Positions 1 through 10,628 of a DNA stretch of 64,000 nt are shown here, piece after piece. Numbering within the stretch: position 1 is the stretch's first letter; the number at the start of each line of letters is the position of its first letter. The position numbers and the translations under genes are program-made. Under the pieces are notes generated by a model. That model was not told the origin of the DNA and did not search any database. It saw nothing but the letters and a program-made list of their open reading frames with translations. The stretch is from Phytophthora hibernalis (lineage: Eukaryota > Oomycota > Peronosporomycetes > Peronosporales > Peronosporaceae), in NCBI GenBank assembly GCA_012656075.1, contig JAAKBF010000221.1, positions 434,001 through 498,000 on the forward strand, written 5' to 3'.

Positions 1-783
1 TTCGGCAAGCAATTCAACAGATGCCTAAAAAGACAATGCCACCGCGTCAGCAAGCCAATACTATGGAGCAATACCTTGAAGCAACAGCATACCTTTAGGA
101 AAAAGAGGTTGCCTCCAATAAGACCCGAGAGAGCACCAAATGCAAACCTCCTCCAACCACTCTTCTTATCGTAGCTACAGATCATCCACACCAACTGACA
201 GAAGGGCATCAACGTTAGGCCGACAAAGCTTCAATATCCCACGTCCAGCATTTTCAAAACCCACCCCGACAGCTGCACAAACGGCGAAAATGGCGTACTC
301 GATGAAGATGCGGCTCTGGAACAGTGCAAACAGCTCGGAGCTGTGGTGTGTCGGCGTGTCGTGGCTGCCCGATATACTCACGAGCATGCAGCCAACCAAG
401 ATGACCGCCGATCCTCTCACGTCATGTGTAGACACCTTCTCATTGAGCAGGTAGGGTGAGAGCACAATGTTCCACACCACACTAAAGCCGGCCATTGGCG
501 CCAAGATGGACTGGAGATTGCAATTGCACAACACCGCAGAGGTCTGTTAGTATGCCACGTGGACGAGCACATGTAATAGTTCGAGCTTCTCACCTGCGCT
601 GCGTACGCGTAACTCATGGCATCGAACACGGGGTTGAGCAGGAACACGCACAGCGTCGCCGCCGCTTTGACCGACAGCGCCTGCGACGACGTGTGCGCCA
701 GCGAGCAGCACCTTGCCCAGCGTGCCGAAGAGCGTGGCGGTGAGCGACAACGAGACGCCGATGACCCAGAGGTGCGACGCCAT
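1..783 (-). CDS. NIPA-type (DUF803) magnesium transporter-like protein, partial
   Basis: Multi-pass membrane protein of the NIPA/DUF803 family (putative Mg2+ transporters; family function is established knowledge). The gene reads leftward from the ATG at 783 and its 3' end is off the window. Exon 1 (about 594-783) encodes the first hydrophobic segment and ends before a GTGAG donor. The next exon (about 290-540) carries the family hallmark LAPMAGFSVVWNIVLSPYLL followed by a second hydrophobic stretch with GCMLVSISGSH. Later exons near 103-170 and 1-42 read FGALSGLIGGNLFFLK and ASVELLAE, matching the family's conserved GALSG and V-E-L region. The reading frame slips by one base inside exon 1 near 710, between LGKVLLA and the downstream hydrophobic segment; this is probably a sequence error. 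Exon borders are approximate. Confidence 0.72.
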
Positions 784-1477
784 GGTAGCTCCAAACCAAA
801 TATAAATAGCGGAGACCAGCTGATGGACGCTCGCGCGGAGGAACTCAAGCGGAAGAGAGCGATAAAGCACGAACTGACGTTTTCGTAGTCAGCGCCGCAA
901 AACCCGGCAGAAATAGTAGCGGGAATGGGAGGTTTCGGCGGCCGTTTTTGGCTGTTAACGCTCACTGTATTTTTGTATGCCGCAACTTGAAGCTGTGGAG
1001 CCGTGCCTGTACAGGCTGTAGCTCCGCGCACTGATCCACTTTCACTCGTAGGAAATGTGTTGCTCGTCGATATGCATATGTGCTGGGAACGAATAGGAAT
1101 CATTATTCCAATCATTTTCGTTCCTTGCCCGTACCGGTACCACCGAGGTTGTGTGTGCCCATCTACATGTATTAATATTCGTGGTGCCCTTCAACGTTAC
1201 GACTGAGACGCTGCTGCAAGCAAAGAATTTCATGCCAGCAACCGCGATATGCGATGGCTCTAGCCGCTGGACTACATGTAACAGCGCTCGGTGGAATGAG
1301 TTTGTACCGGTATCAGTATCATTTGTACTTTTGAAGTATCACAGAACGATGAGGAACAAAGGTGACAGTCTTCGGTGCAGACCAACGAATATCATAATGA
1401 AATGGCAGGCCCGAACTCGAAGCAACTAAGGACACATGCACGCCTGCGCTCTTGCAAATTCCGCCTTGCAGCTCCGT
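784..1477. other. Intergenic region, no gene recognised
   Basis: Divides the divergent start of the NIPA-like gene from the 3' end of the next minus-strand gene. The open frames here have no recognisable family signature. It holds two copies of the 8-bp palindrome TACCGGTA (1132 and 1305) and two of TACATGTA (1164 and 1273), which recur in other noncoding parts of the window. The promoter of the NIPA-like gene should lie in the first 100-200 bp. Confidence 0.5.
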
Positions 1478-2316
1478 TTACACTGACACATGAGCGGTGC
1501 CGTTGGCGAAAGTGCCTTCCTCTTCCTCGTCGTTGGCGCCCGAATCAGAGTCAACTAAGAGGTCCTCGCCGTCCACAGCAGCGTCCTCTTCTTCAACATC
1601 GGCCGAAGAAATAGTGGCCTCGACGTCGACATCCAAATCGGTTGAGTCATCCAGCACCGAGTCCAATTTGTCGTCACACGACTTGGACTGGCCCATTACG
1701 AGACCTGCGACGCCGACAATCGCCGCGATGCCGCCAATAATCCCACAGATGACCACAACAGGGCCGTACGCGTCGGTGAACGACTTCTTTTCAGTCGAGG
1801 TCGTGCTGCTGAGCTTCGTCGCAAGTTCGTTGACGTCGTTGGCAGTACTGATGACTTCCTTCTCGTTGGGCGCGGCCTTCTCCTTCTTGGGGCTCTTTTC
1901 ATCTTTCTTGCCTGAAATCTTCACACTGCCGTGTTTGTACTCGACCACGCTCTCGTCATTGACATCCTTCTTCGCGTGGTGGTGGCCCTTCGCGACCTTG
2001 GATCCCTTCGCGTCGATGCGGACAGATCCGTGGTCGTAGTTGCGCACAGTCTCGTTGTCGTCCGCAACCTCTTCCTTCACGTGCTTCTTGTGGTGCTTGT
2101 GCGAGTGCTTTCTGAGAGGACCCTTCTCCCGAGTCTGCGGCTGAGGCACCGTCGCCGCCGCCGCGTGCTCCTTCTGGTGGACCTTGACGTGTACCTTCAC
2201 CCCTCTTCCTCCAGCTGTCGAGATACGAGCTCCGCACCGACACCAGCCCCCGACGCCTCCGACAGGAAAACGGCCGTCGCCACGCAAAGCAACACCAACG
2301 TTCGAGACAGCACCAT
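1478..2316 (-). CDS. Secreted type I single-pass membrane protein, interrupted frame
   Basis: Unrecognised oomycete protein. The ATG at 2316 opens a clear signal peptide (MVLSRTLVLLCVATAVFLSE, cleavage near the following SGA). A His/Lys-rich lumenal region follows, with two similar units sharing the motif HGSVRI or HGSVKIS about 36 residues apart. Next come a Lys/Glu-rich segment, one strong transmembrane helix (VVVICGIIGGIAAIVGVAGL) and a very acidic cytoplasmic tail rich in Asp/Glu. The frame changes by one base near 2200, a few codons after the signal peptide, in a GAGG-GGTG run, so the signal peptide and body are in different frames as given. An RxLR-like RQLEEE string sits at that point but does not match the canonical motif, and a transmembrane helix is atypical for an RXLR effector. 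Function unknown. Confidence 0.6.
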
Positions 2317-2561
2317 TGCTAGCGTTGATCTTCTCTCACCAGCACGATTTGACTTGTGGGGCCTTCTTCGCTCGAGTACTTTTTGGCGGTGGGTTACAGA
2401 CATCTGATATAATCCAGTTTGGAAGGGATATGCATTTCGGAGATGCGAATTTGTATTTCAATTGAAATTCCATTGAATGTATTCATCTAGGTTATCAAGT
2501 TCTAGGAGTATTTCGAACGTCATACAATACGGGCCTTCCAATTTCTCCATAATACATGTAG

Positions 2562-3439
2562 CTAAATGGCCACGTGCGCTGCCGATGGCGGGGTTCCCCA
2601 CGCGTACGACGCGTACGAGAGGTGGTTCTCAATGCCCCACCCGCCGTAGAGCTTGATCGCCCCGGGCGTCTTCTTCTCCATTCCGGCACCCGCTGCGACC
2701 AGGAACGGCATGAAATGGTCCGCCCTCGGATGCGCCTCGAGAGCGCCAGGGGCAGACTCCCACGTCAACAGCTTATCTCGTCGCTGCGCATACGTGAACT
2801 CCTCATTCGCTAGCACTGAGTCCAGCCACGCTTGGAAATCGCGGCCACCCTGCGGGATCACGCTGCATTCCCCGACCAAGCCGTGCGTTGCCTGCCCAGA
2901 GCAGATGATCAGCGTGTCCTGATCACGCAGCGGGCCAGCGCTCGGCCCAATTCGAAATGCGCGCGCGGGTTTAGCTTCCAGTTGATGGACAAAGTCACCA
3001 CCGGAATGTCTGCCTGCCCACGGATCAACGTCATTGGCACGAAGGCTGCGTGGTCGAACGCGCGCAGTACCTGAGTCGTTTTGATCTTGCTTCTCGAGAG
3101 CAATGTGGCCACCTCGTTCGCAAAGTCGGCGTCGCCTTTCGCCGGATACGCGACTTTGTACGCTTCCGCTGGGAATCCTTCGTAGTCAAACAGCATTCCT
3201 GGGGCAGACGACTTGGAGATTTCAAACCCAATGCGGTAGGTCTCCCAGTGCGCGGACACCAGAAGGATCCGTTTCGGCTTGTTCGCTCCGCCTGGATAGA
3301 TTTTCTTGAAGATGGAGGCGACATTGCGAGCTGGTCTGCTTGCGCGGTTCTCCACGCCGTGCTTGAGCAACCACAACGGCCCGGGGCCGTGGGAAATAGC
3401 GAGAACTGGGTGTCGGAAAATGTCGTCGTCGGCGCTCAT
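2562..3439 (-). CDS. LigB-family extradiol ring-cleavage dioxygenase (DOPA dioxygenase-like)
   Basis: Predicted class III extradiol dioxygenase, cytosolic, opening catechol-type rings with a non-haem metal. Start chosen at the ATG at 3439 (MSADDD). Family landmarks visible in order: the metal-ligand region ISHGPGPLWLL near residue 16, the strand with VSAHWET near residue 60, and the catalytic-His segment AFDHAAFVPMTL near residue 130, equivalent to DHG-W-PL in relatives. The C-terminal part contains LTWESAPGALEAHPRADHFMPF, matching the conserved HPR-EHL-PL region, and ends at 2562. The frame slips by one base near 2905-2910 (GCCCGCTGCG), where relatives read continuously through an LRD-x-LII-SG strand. 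The length of about 290 residues is normal once the slip is ignored. No introns seen. Confidence 0.82.
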
Positions 3440-3662
3440 TGGCAAATATGTCTGTTCAAATGCACATCAAGGAGCGCGTCGTATGCAGTTGGCGAGGAAT
3501 TCGGGAATGACACCGTGCATTGCCATTGTTGCCCTAATACGACTTGGTTTCCCGTCATTTTATTGGTCGGTCTCCGACATGATTGCGTGCTACAGATTTC
3601 GAGTTATCAAGCGCCGAGGAATTGCAAGCCCGAAGGAAGCAGAGCTCTTGTTGGTACGTCGA

Positions 3663-4964
3663 CTAACTGGATGTGGCGATGCGGATCTTCTCCGTCGTCG
3701 TGGAGACCGGCTGCAGCATTCCGTATACGATATCGCCCGACAGCTCGACGGGCGCGTCCTCCTGATCTTGGTTCCTTGCACGCAAGACCTGGACCAAAAA
3801 CTCTCTGTCTCAGATCCTCAACCACACGGCACTGCCTTCGACGTCAGTACTGTAGCAGCAGCGCCAATGCCTACCTGTTTCAATTCTGCGATTGTGGATT
3901 CGCGACGCTCGTGGTCCCTCCAGACGAAGTCGTCGCCGAACTCATGGTAATAGCGTGTGTCCTGCATCTTCACGATCTAGCTCGACGAAAGCAAAGCGTG
4001 TTTGTTACACGTGTACGCGGACTTCGCATCGCAGAAGTTCAGCATGTTACCTTCTCATCGATGCGACAGTAATACCTGCACAAGAGCAAGAACCCGAACT
4101 CCATCACCCGCTGCAGAAATAAATCAACGCTCTGTTAGGTCGTCTGGGTGCGATGTTGGTCGTGCAGGACAAGATTTACCACTCTGACTTCGACATAAAT
4201 TTCCCCAGGTCTCGAACGTCATCTGCACACCATAGGACCACCACACAAAAGCGAATAAGATCTCAACCATGGAGCATTCCCCGGTTTACCTTCGAAGAGG
4301 AGTACGCGATCGTAGAACAGAATGGCGACTTGCTGTTGCAGCTTGTCGAGGGGCAGCGTCTCGGACGTTTGACGGATTTTCAGCGAGTCTCCCTGCACAG
4401 CCAAAACGCATGAAAAAGCAGCAGCACAACCTCAATCCAGCCTCGCACCTCGCACGTACCTTTTGTGAGACGGTTCCTGGGTAGCTCGTACTGTTTCAGA
4501 CACGGCAACCCACTCACTGTTAGGACCATCCTGCCCGCGTTTGAGTCCCTGTCAACGTCACTGCTGTTGCTCACCTGTACGTGAAATCAAACGAAGAAGG
4601 CTCCCATTGATCGCTACGATCCAGGAGATCCTGAACGTTAGCATTAGACCCCGATGCAAATCAAGTTGAGACGAACTTACGCAACCGCCTTGTGGTCCTT
4701 AATCCACGTATGCAGTGCCTCCCTTCCGTCGAAGTGGATTGCCAGTCCGCTGGCAGGGTGCTCGATCTGGAGCGTGCTGTCGGCAAACACGACTTCAGGC
4801 AGAGGAATCGCAGCGCGCAGACGGAGCTCCGCAGCCAGTTCATCACGCTGCACTGAGTTCATTGCCGGCGCCTTGAGGCAGTGAAAGTGCCAGCCGCTGA
4901 CCTCGCGCGTGGACTCAACGGCGGGCGGCGCCGTGCCATGGCCAACGGTTGCCGAGTTGCTCAT
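3663..4964 (-). CDS. TIP41/TIPRL-like regulator of PP2A-type phosphatases
   Basis: TIP41-family protein; relatives bind PP2A-type catalytic subunits and modulate TOR signalling (established for yeast and animals). Start ATG at 4964. Exon 1 carries GWHFHCLKAP and PLPEVVFADSTLQIEHPASG, the family signature for PLPEM-F---L-I-H--SG. Exon 2 (about 4575-4612) reads QWEPSSFDFTY. Later exons hold SLKIRQTSETLPLDKL with ILFYDRVLLFE, RVMEFGFLLLCRYYCRIDE, and KMQDTRYYHEFGDDFVWRD. The last exon ends at the TAG at 3663-3665. About eight exons join with short introns bearing clear GT..AG and a CTAAC branch point. One frame slip occurs at the CCCC run 4203-4206; the restored frame would give the expected VEVRV-RVM strand. 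Confidence 0.85.
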
Positions 4965-5884
4965 GTGGTTCGATAAGATTGAGTGCCAATGAAACCCCGT
5001 CTTTTCCGATCACGATTTGCCATTGCCACCTAACATGCCGCATGCCCACGAGCCCAGGCACGTTTTCACAATGGAAATTATGTGATACCTCGGCGCATGG
5101 GTAAGCTACCCATGCGCCGAGGTGTCACTTTAATTGCAGCAGCTTACCCGTAAGCTGCCTCGCACGCTAGGGCGGACAGGCTTGGTCGATGGCACGGGCA
5201 AACCCCTGAGTCAGGGGCCCTGAGATGCGAATGAGTTTTCCTCAGCACAAGTCGCCGTTACGTTTACGGCGGGACAGACTGCGACAACGACGACAAGAAG
5301 CACTCATTTTGCGTCGATCGCCTCGCGCGATTTGCGTCGTGCGTCAGCGCGAAGATACTTTCATGTGACGGACGGCCTGGACAGGCGGCGTTGAACTCGC
5401 GCCCAGGTTCAAGGTGGCCGATCAGCCAGTGGTGGCAAGTCAATCTGACAGCGGCAACAGGCAGTGCTGGCACCGGTGCAACCGATTGAAGTGCGGCTTG
5501 TCGACGCGCGACCAGCGAGAGGTGGCTTCAAGCGGGACACGCGGTCGTCATGCTTTATTTTCGCGATCGTGGTGTCGTTTCATCTTTTGACCAATCAAAT
5601 GGCGTCGTCACCCAATATTATCCACCAATCACAATGACGACTGGGGACTACAGTGGGATAGAAGCCAACTTGGGAGCAAAACTTCAACGTTGGGGACTTT
5701 CTCGTTAATTTTGAAAAAGTACCGTCGGTAAAATAAACGATGGCGCGCCAAAAGGAGTCCGACATGGCGTTCCATGAATACACCAGGATTGTTACGGCTG
5801 GGGTCTAAAAGCCGTGTATAAGGCTGATTGATAGCTTGCGGCACTTTGAGCATTTGTGAGCATTTTCTCGTCATCTATCCCAAA
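4965..5884. other. Intergenic region with strong palindromes
   Basis: Divergent intergenic interval between the TIP41-like gene (-) and the kinase gene (+), so it carries both promoters. Short open frames (for example 5264-5473) show no domain. Its notable content is the hairpin set at 5082-5217, listed separately. The last 50 bp before the kinase ATG contain GAGCATTTTCTCGTC, which loosely resembles an oomycete initiator. Confidence 0.5.
5082..5128. repeat. 22-bp-arm hairpin palindrome
   Basis: Left arm 5082-5103 and right arm 5107-5128 are reverse complements with one G-T type mismatch and a 3-nt loop. The core is CCTCGGCGCATGGGTA. It is followed by a second 9-bp hairpin (GCAGCTTAC / GTAAGCTGC, about 5138-5158) and the palindrome CCCCTGAGTCAGGGG at 5203-5217. 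A small foldback transposon remnant or an extruded regulatory structure are both possible. Confidence 0.8.
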
Positions 5885-8339
5885 ATGTCTATTTTAGCAA
5901 ATTGTGCCGGTAATTCGGGAATGCAAGATGCATTTGATTGGTTGAAATCCATTCATACAAACTTCGAGTGTGCGTCGCCCGACTCTTTTTCCAAGCGCTT
6001 TTGTGATGATGTGGCGTACCAAAGAGCAGCCGTTGTCGAGTCGCACGTCCTCAGGACCATAACGGAGAAGCCACAGAGAGCCGCACAAGCACAAGAGGAA
6101 CCCCGCGCCGCAGTGCTATCGCTGCAGTTCCAACCCACTCCCACACCCGCCGGATCTTCACAGAGCGACTTGCACCCCAAAATGGCGGTCAACGGAGGCG
6201 TGGTCTTGCCGCACAACGTGTTCGCGAAGCTGCCCTCGTACAACCCCTTCGTGGGCACGTTCCACCATGCGCCGAGGTGCGTCCAATTCATCCCCTGTGT
6301 GTTTGTGTTGTGATGGCGCTAACCTTGTCTCCGATGCTTGTTGCTGCAGCGCTGGAAACCGCGGCGCCGTCTACTTTTCGAGCGACATCGTCGACATGGC
6401 CGAGCTTGAGGAGCGCAAGAAGTTTCGCCACCACCCGCTCACGGGCATCTTCCACTCGTTGCCGGGCTACTACGACCCACTTCACAAACTCGCTGCTTGT
6501 CGCCGCGTCATGACAGCAGAGGGCATCTACTCGGACACCGAGTCACTGCGCTCCTTCGTGGCTATGGACATCACGGACAGCGAGGACTTTGCCTCGCTGC
6601 AGCAGCCTTCGCAGATGAACCGCATGTACAGCGACTCGAGGTGCGTCCCCAACGTGGACCTCATGACGCGCCCTCGCCGCTTCAGCGACGGAGACGCCGA
6701 CCCGTTCTTCGCTGGCAACAAGATTGGCTCACCCAACAACAAGACGGATGGCGTGGTCGATGACCACGACGAGTCGACTGACAGCGACGTGGATGAAGAC
6801 CTCGTCGCTTTGGAGCAGCAAGCACCGCATTCGGCGCCGTTGCATGTTCTGTCGGTCACAGACAAGTACGACGTCCCACCACCTACTGGTTTGCCGCCTC
6901 GACGTACACCTTACAAAAAGCCGAGAAAATCTTCTGGCACATCGTCAACAAGTACTGAGAGCGATGGACCGTCTCCACTTAGGTCGTTTGTTGCGCCAAG
7001 CTTCGAGCGTGCCGAGCTGGGTAAGTCGGCGGGCTGCTCCGAGCTGACGGATGGTTTCATCTCAACGGGTAAGGGAATTTTCAGGAAGGTTGGCTTCCGC
7101 TCGTCGCTTCATGAGCGTCCGAGTGAAAAGGAGAAGAGCAAGCTGCCTCCTACGAAGCTGCGACTTCAGCGTTCTCTCAGCGAGGGTGATTCGGACGAAG
7201 ACATCAACAACGAATACACCCAGGCAGCGCCCCGAATTCCTGCGAACCCGTTCGTTGCAAGGCGCTTGAATGATGGCGACGAGCTGCGCATCATGGCGAT
7301 TCACCGTACAGGAAGGCGTGACTCGACGGCCCAAGTGCTAAAAAATGATCACGTTGGTAGCGACAGTGAGGACGAGTACAACCACCCTAAGCCGTATTTT
7401 ATTCACGAGAAGGCTGTGACGGAGCAGTACGAATTGGTTGGTGAGGATCAGCTAGGTGATGGATCGTACGCAGTGGTTAAGCCTGCAATCCGTCGTGTCA
7501 ACGGAAAGGAGGTTGCGATTAAGCAGATTCACAAGCGTTTCCTGCGTGACGAAGCCGCCAAGAATGCCGTGAGCCGAGAGATCGAGATCCACCTGCGTTT
7601 GCGCCACAAGCACATTGTTCGTCTGTACGAGGTGTACGAGACTCCCGATTTCCTGTACCTTGTTATGGCGAAAGCGACGAAGGGCAACTTGAAGTCTTTG
7701 ATGCAGAGAAAACGCATGCTTCCTGAGGCACTAGCCGGAAAGCTCTCGCAGCAAATTGTCCGCGCTGTACTATTCCTTCACGACATGGGTGTGCTGCATT
7801 GTGACCTGAAGCCCGACAACATTCTACTGAGTGATGCCAAGGTAAACCAAGACAATGGTGATAACTCTCCAAACATGCGCCGCGCATCGCCACCGAAGTC
7901 ATCCATGGACCCTCATGCTGACGTAAAGGTGTGCGACTACCAGGTCAGAATTGTGCGACTTCGGGTTGTCTGTGAAAGTGCCTGATGTTCGTTTCTTCAA
8001 GCTGACGGGTGACGTGCACAAGGTGCCGTTCACGGAGTCACGGGCACCTCAGGTTATATTGCGCCGGAATTGTTGCAGCAGCAGTCGTACGGCAAACCAG
8101 TGGACATGTGGTCGGTGGGCATTATTATTTTCGAGATGTTGACGGGGTACCAGCCGTTCTACCCGCCGCATGCATGCATTGAAGAAGACGCGGATTTCTC
8201 GGATCGCGTGTGGAAGACGATTAGTGCTGATGCGAAGGACCTGGTTCAGCACTTGCTGGAGCGAGATCCGGCAAAACGACTAAATGCCGCCGATGCCCTC
8301 GCGCACACCTGGTTCGAGTCGGCCATGTTTGCAATCTAG
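5885..8339 (+). CDS. CAMK-type serine/threonine protein kinase with long N-terminal extension
   Basis: Start ATG at 5885 (MSILANC). Exon 1 5885-6276, intron 6277-6349 (GTGCGT...TGCAG), exon 2 from 6350. A roughly 500-residue Ser/Asp-rich N-terminal region of unknown function precedes the kinase domain, which starts at YELVGEDQLGDGSYAVVKPA (glycine-rich loop). VAIKQIHKRFL gives the ATP-binding Lys, VLHCDLKPDNILLSD the catalytic HCDLKPDN loop, and CDFGLSVKV the DFG. GTSGYIAPELL is the APE segment and the C-lobe includes GKPVDMWSVGIIIFEMLTGYQPF. Two frame breaks occur: a 22-nt imperfect duplication just before the DFG (7930-7960) and a one-base slip near 8040. With HCD in the loop and a long acidic N-terminus it fits the CAMK group; the substrate is unknown. 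Confidence 0.8.
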
Positions 8340-8861
8340 ATGCTGACTTGCCGGACTGCCACGACTAACCAAGAATGTCATGGCATTCTGAGATAACGAT
8401 AAGTAACGCGTTTTGGGTAGAGGCGAAGTACAAAGAAAGAGTATATTGCGAGAACAGTCAAAGATTGCTGCTACAACTGGTCTTTTTCAATCCAATGTTG
8501 CTATACCCCAGAGCGATTTTCTTTCTCGAACAGCATCGCATTTGGTTTACGAAGCCTTCAGCTTTTTGTTCCCCCTATTGTCCGCCCATTTGAAGAAATC
8601 ACACCTCGCGTCTGGATTTCCCTTCTCGCCCTGCATGTTCACATCCTATCAGTGCACTGTACACGTAGAACTACAGCGCAGGTGCAGCTTAAACTTACCG
8701 CTGGTTTGGTGCAAACATAAAACTTGCGGCCCCAATTATCGCCCACCTTCAGAACTGACCGAAGCACAGTCGGTTGTCTGCAATAACACAATGGCGTTGG
8801 GGTGGCCGGCCGCTAAGTACTTCCTGCCACTCCAGTTTTCCTTCTTCAGCAGTTTTGCGTT
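8340..8861. other. Convergent intergenic region, no gene supported
   Basis: Lies between the kinase stop (+) and the APE2-like stop (-), so it should hold both 3' UTRs and terminators. A 160-codon plus-strand frame at 8413-8895 overlaps the end of the APE2-like gene, shows no recognisable domain and has no plausible promoter; it is not called. Confidence 0.5.
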
Positions 8862-10492
8862 TTATTGTCTTCGCCACAATGTGAACATTCCCTGAAAACA
8901 CTCGATACTGAGTCGGCGAGGCTTGTTCGCTCCAGGAGTCACTACCAGGCAAGGGGGCTTGCGTTTAACCCCAGCACGACCAAAGAACGAAGTGATGGGC
9001 TGCTGGCCGCGGTTTATCCGACTTTTAGGTCTGGAAGCGAGACTGCTAGACGACGCCAGCACCGCATGTGCATGACCAGAGCCGTTGACACTCTCAATCG
9101 TGCTTACATTTCGTACGACGAACGACTTGATACTCTGTTGCGTGCCCGAAAACTCGACGAAGTTCTTGGCACATAGTTCTGCAGTAATTCCAATGTTGCT
9201 GTTCGCATCAGTTTTGAGCTCCACGGTACAAGACATAATCACTGAACAATGATCCGATCCAAGACGTTCTGGTTCGATACTGCAAACCCATATACCAGCA
9301 AATAAACGAATTAACACGATGATTCTTTCTTTTTAGTGACTATGCAAGCACAACTTACCTGCAAGAGGACACGCACTCAAGAAATGCGGGATCCACTAAA
9401 ATATAATCTATTCGAGTTCCATAATTCGTCTTTCGTGCCCCTGTTTGAGTGTTCCAACACTGACAATTGAAAACAATGCGTCAATTCGCCATAACCCCAG
9501 GCTTAACAAACGGATTGAGTTACGCACCGTAAACGCTCTAGTCTGCTTTGGATGAAAATGCCGGAACGTATCGACCATTTTTGAGACGTCCTCCCTGTTA
9601 TTCTCCACGGGAGAATTCTGTTTCATATCTTCTGGCTCTCCAACAAAAGAGTTCATCCATCTTCTGCAGGGGTGATCCGCAAAGGATCCTCCCTCGTATC
9701 GGTGCGCGCCTGGGTCGCAGTGATCAATTTCTCGGTGTGCAATGTTGACATCACCCTGCAGTCAAACACAGTAAGTACCTCACCTTTTCAGCAACATTTT
9801 CTCACTTTCAGCGACAACTAACCACAACGATAACGCGCTTGCCCGCTTCTCGTAGCGCCTTGACTCGATCTTCTAACAATGCATGAAACTGAAGTTTATA
9901 CTCCAAGCGGTCCGCCGATGCAAGTGCAGGGCAATAAGTGTTGAGAAGCACAAACGCTTGGTGGTCGGTGATAACACACCGCCCCTCGGTCTCCAGTTCG
10001 TTCACCAACTTCGACGAAAGCTGCCAGCAGCAAAATAGTCAGAAACAACTCACAATATCGCTGAAATGTATGAAGAGCTGCTGCGTTACCTCATCATGCA
10101 AAGATCCGACGTGCCCTATGCTGTCTTTGGTCCGCCAGAGCCCCGTGAGTCCTTCCTCCGCCGCTACCGTGGGCAGATCACTTTTACAAATGTGACAACA
10201 CCCGAATATCCCCCTCGATGTCGACAGAAGGAGTAGAACGCGTCGAACCCTACAATTTTAGTGCAATTCAGCTTCAGCTTACAGCTCGGTGACTGCATTA
10301 CCACATTTTCTCCGAACCTGGTGGTCGCACCAGCTCCTGATCAAGCTCCGAGCGCGCCATCTTCGTCTCTTGCAAGCAGATAACGTCTGCCTCTAGACTC
10401 TCCAGAAACTGCAGTAGACTTTTCTCCAGACGCTGCAGCACCGCGCGCAGCCCATTGACGTTCCACGTCACAAGTCGCAGCACCCGCTTCAT
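8862..10492 (-). CDS. APE2-like AP endonuclease / exonuclease III family protein
   Basis: Endonuclease/exonuclease/phosphatase-fold enzyme acting on abasic sites and 3' ends. The start ATG at 10492 gives MKRVLRLVTWNVNGLRAVL (catalytic Asn), then DVICLQETKM (metal-binding Glu). Later exons read FDAFYSFCRHRGGYSGVVTF, GRCVITDHQAFVLLNTYCP, GDVNIAHREIDHCDP (catalytic Asp/Asn), NYGTRIDYILVDP, and RLGSDHCSV (catalytic SDH). About six exons with short introns. The C-terminal region contains QQPITSFF, a canonical PCNA-interacting (PIP) box, the hallmark that separates APE2 from APE1. The protein stops soon afterwards, so the C-terminal zf-GRF zinc finger of animal APE2 is absent. One frame slip lies at the TTTT run 10182-10185. 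The gene diverges from POLA2 over 136 bp. Confidence 0.88.
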
Positions 10493-10628
10493 CCTCAATG
10501 CTGTTTCCAATAAATACGCACCCAATTTTATCCAATCCTACTTCTTTTGAGTTTCTTACCAGCCAATCGCAACATTTGGCGCCGTTTCCCGTTGTCCATT
10601 AGCCATTTGCGCGCTTCCGAGCCAAGTC
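10493..10628. promoter_or_regulatory. Bidirectional promoter of the APE2-like gene and POLA2 with E2F-like site
   Basis: Only 136 bp separate the two divergent start codons. The interval contains TTTGGCGC at 10575-10582 (within TTTGGCGCC), identical to the E2F/DP consensus TTTSSCGC, plus a CCAAT box at 10563-10567. GTTGTCCATTAGCCATTTG near 10591 resembles the oomycete initiator. A shared S-phase promoter is an inference from motif plus gene functions. Confidence 0.55.

Noticed and set aside
2190..2215. RXLR-dEER effector motif in the secreted membrane protein
   Set aside because: The string is RQLE followed by acidic residues, not RxLR. It sits on a frame break, and the protein has a transmembrane helix, unusual for RXLR effectors.
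5885..8339. Calling the kinase and other frame-broken conserved genes pseudogenes
   Set aside because: Frame breaks of one base occur in nearly every housekeeping gene here, with intact motifs on both sides. Sequence error is the simpler explanation, so they are listed as interrupted CDS.
8413..8895. 160-codon plus-strand frame between kinase and APE2-like gene
   Set aside because: No recognisable domain, and it overlaps the 3' end of a well-supported gene on the other strand.
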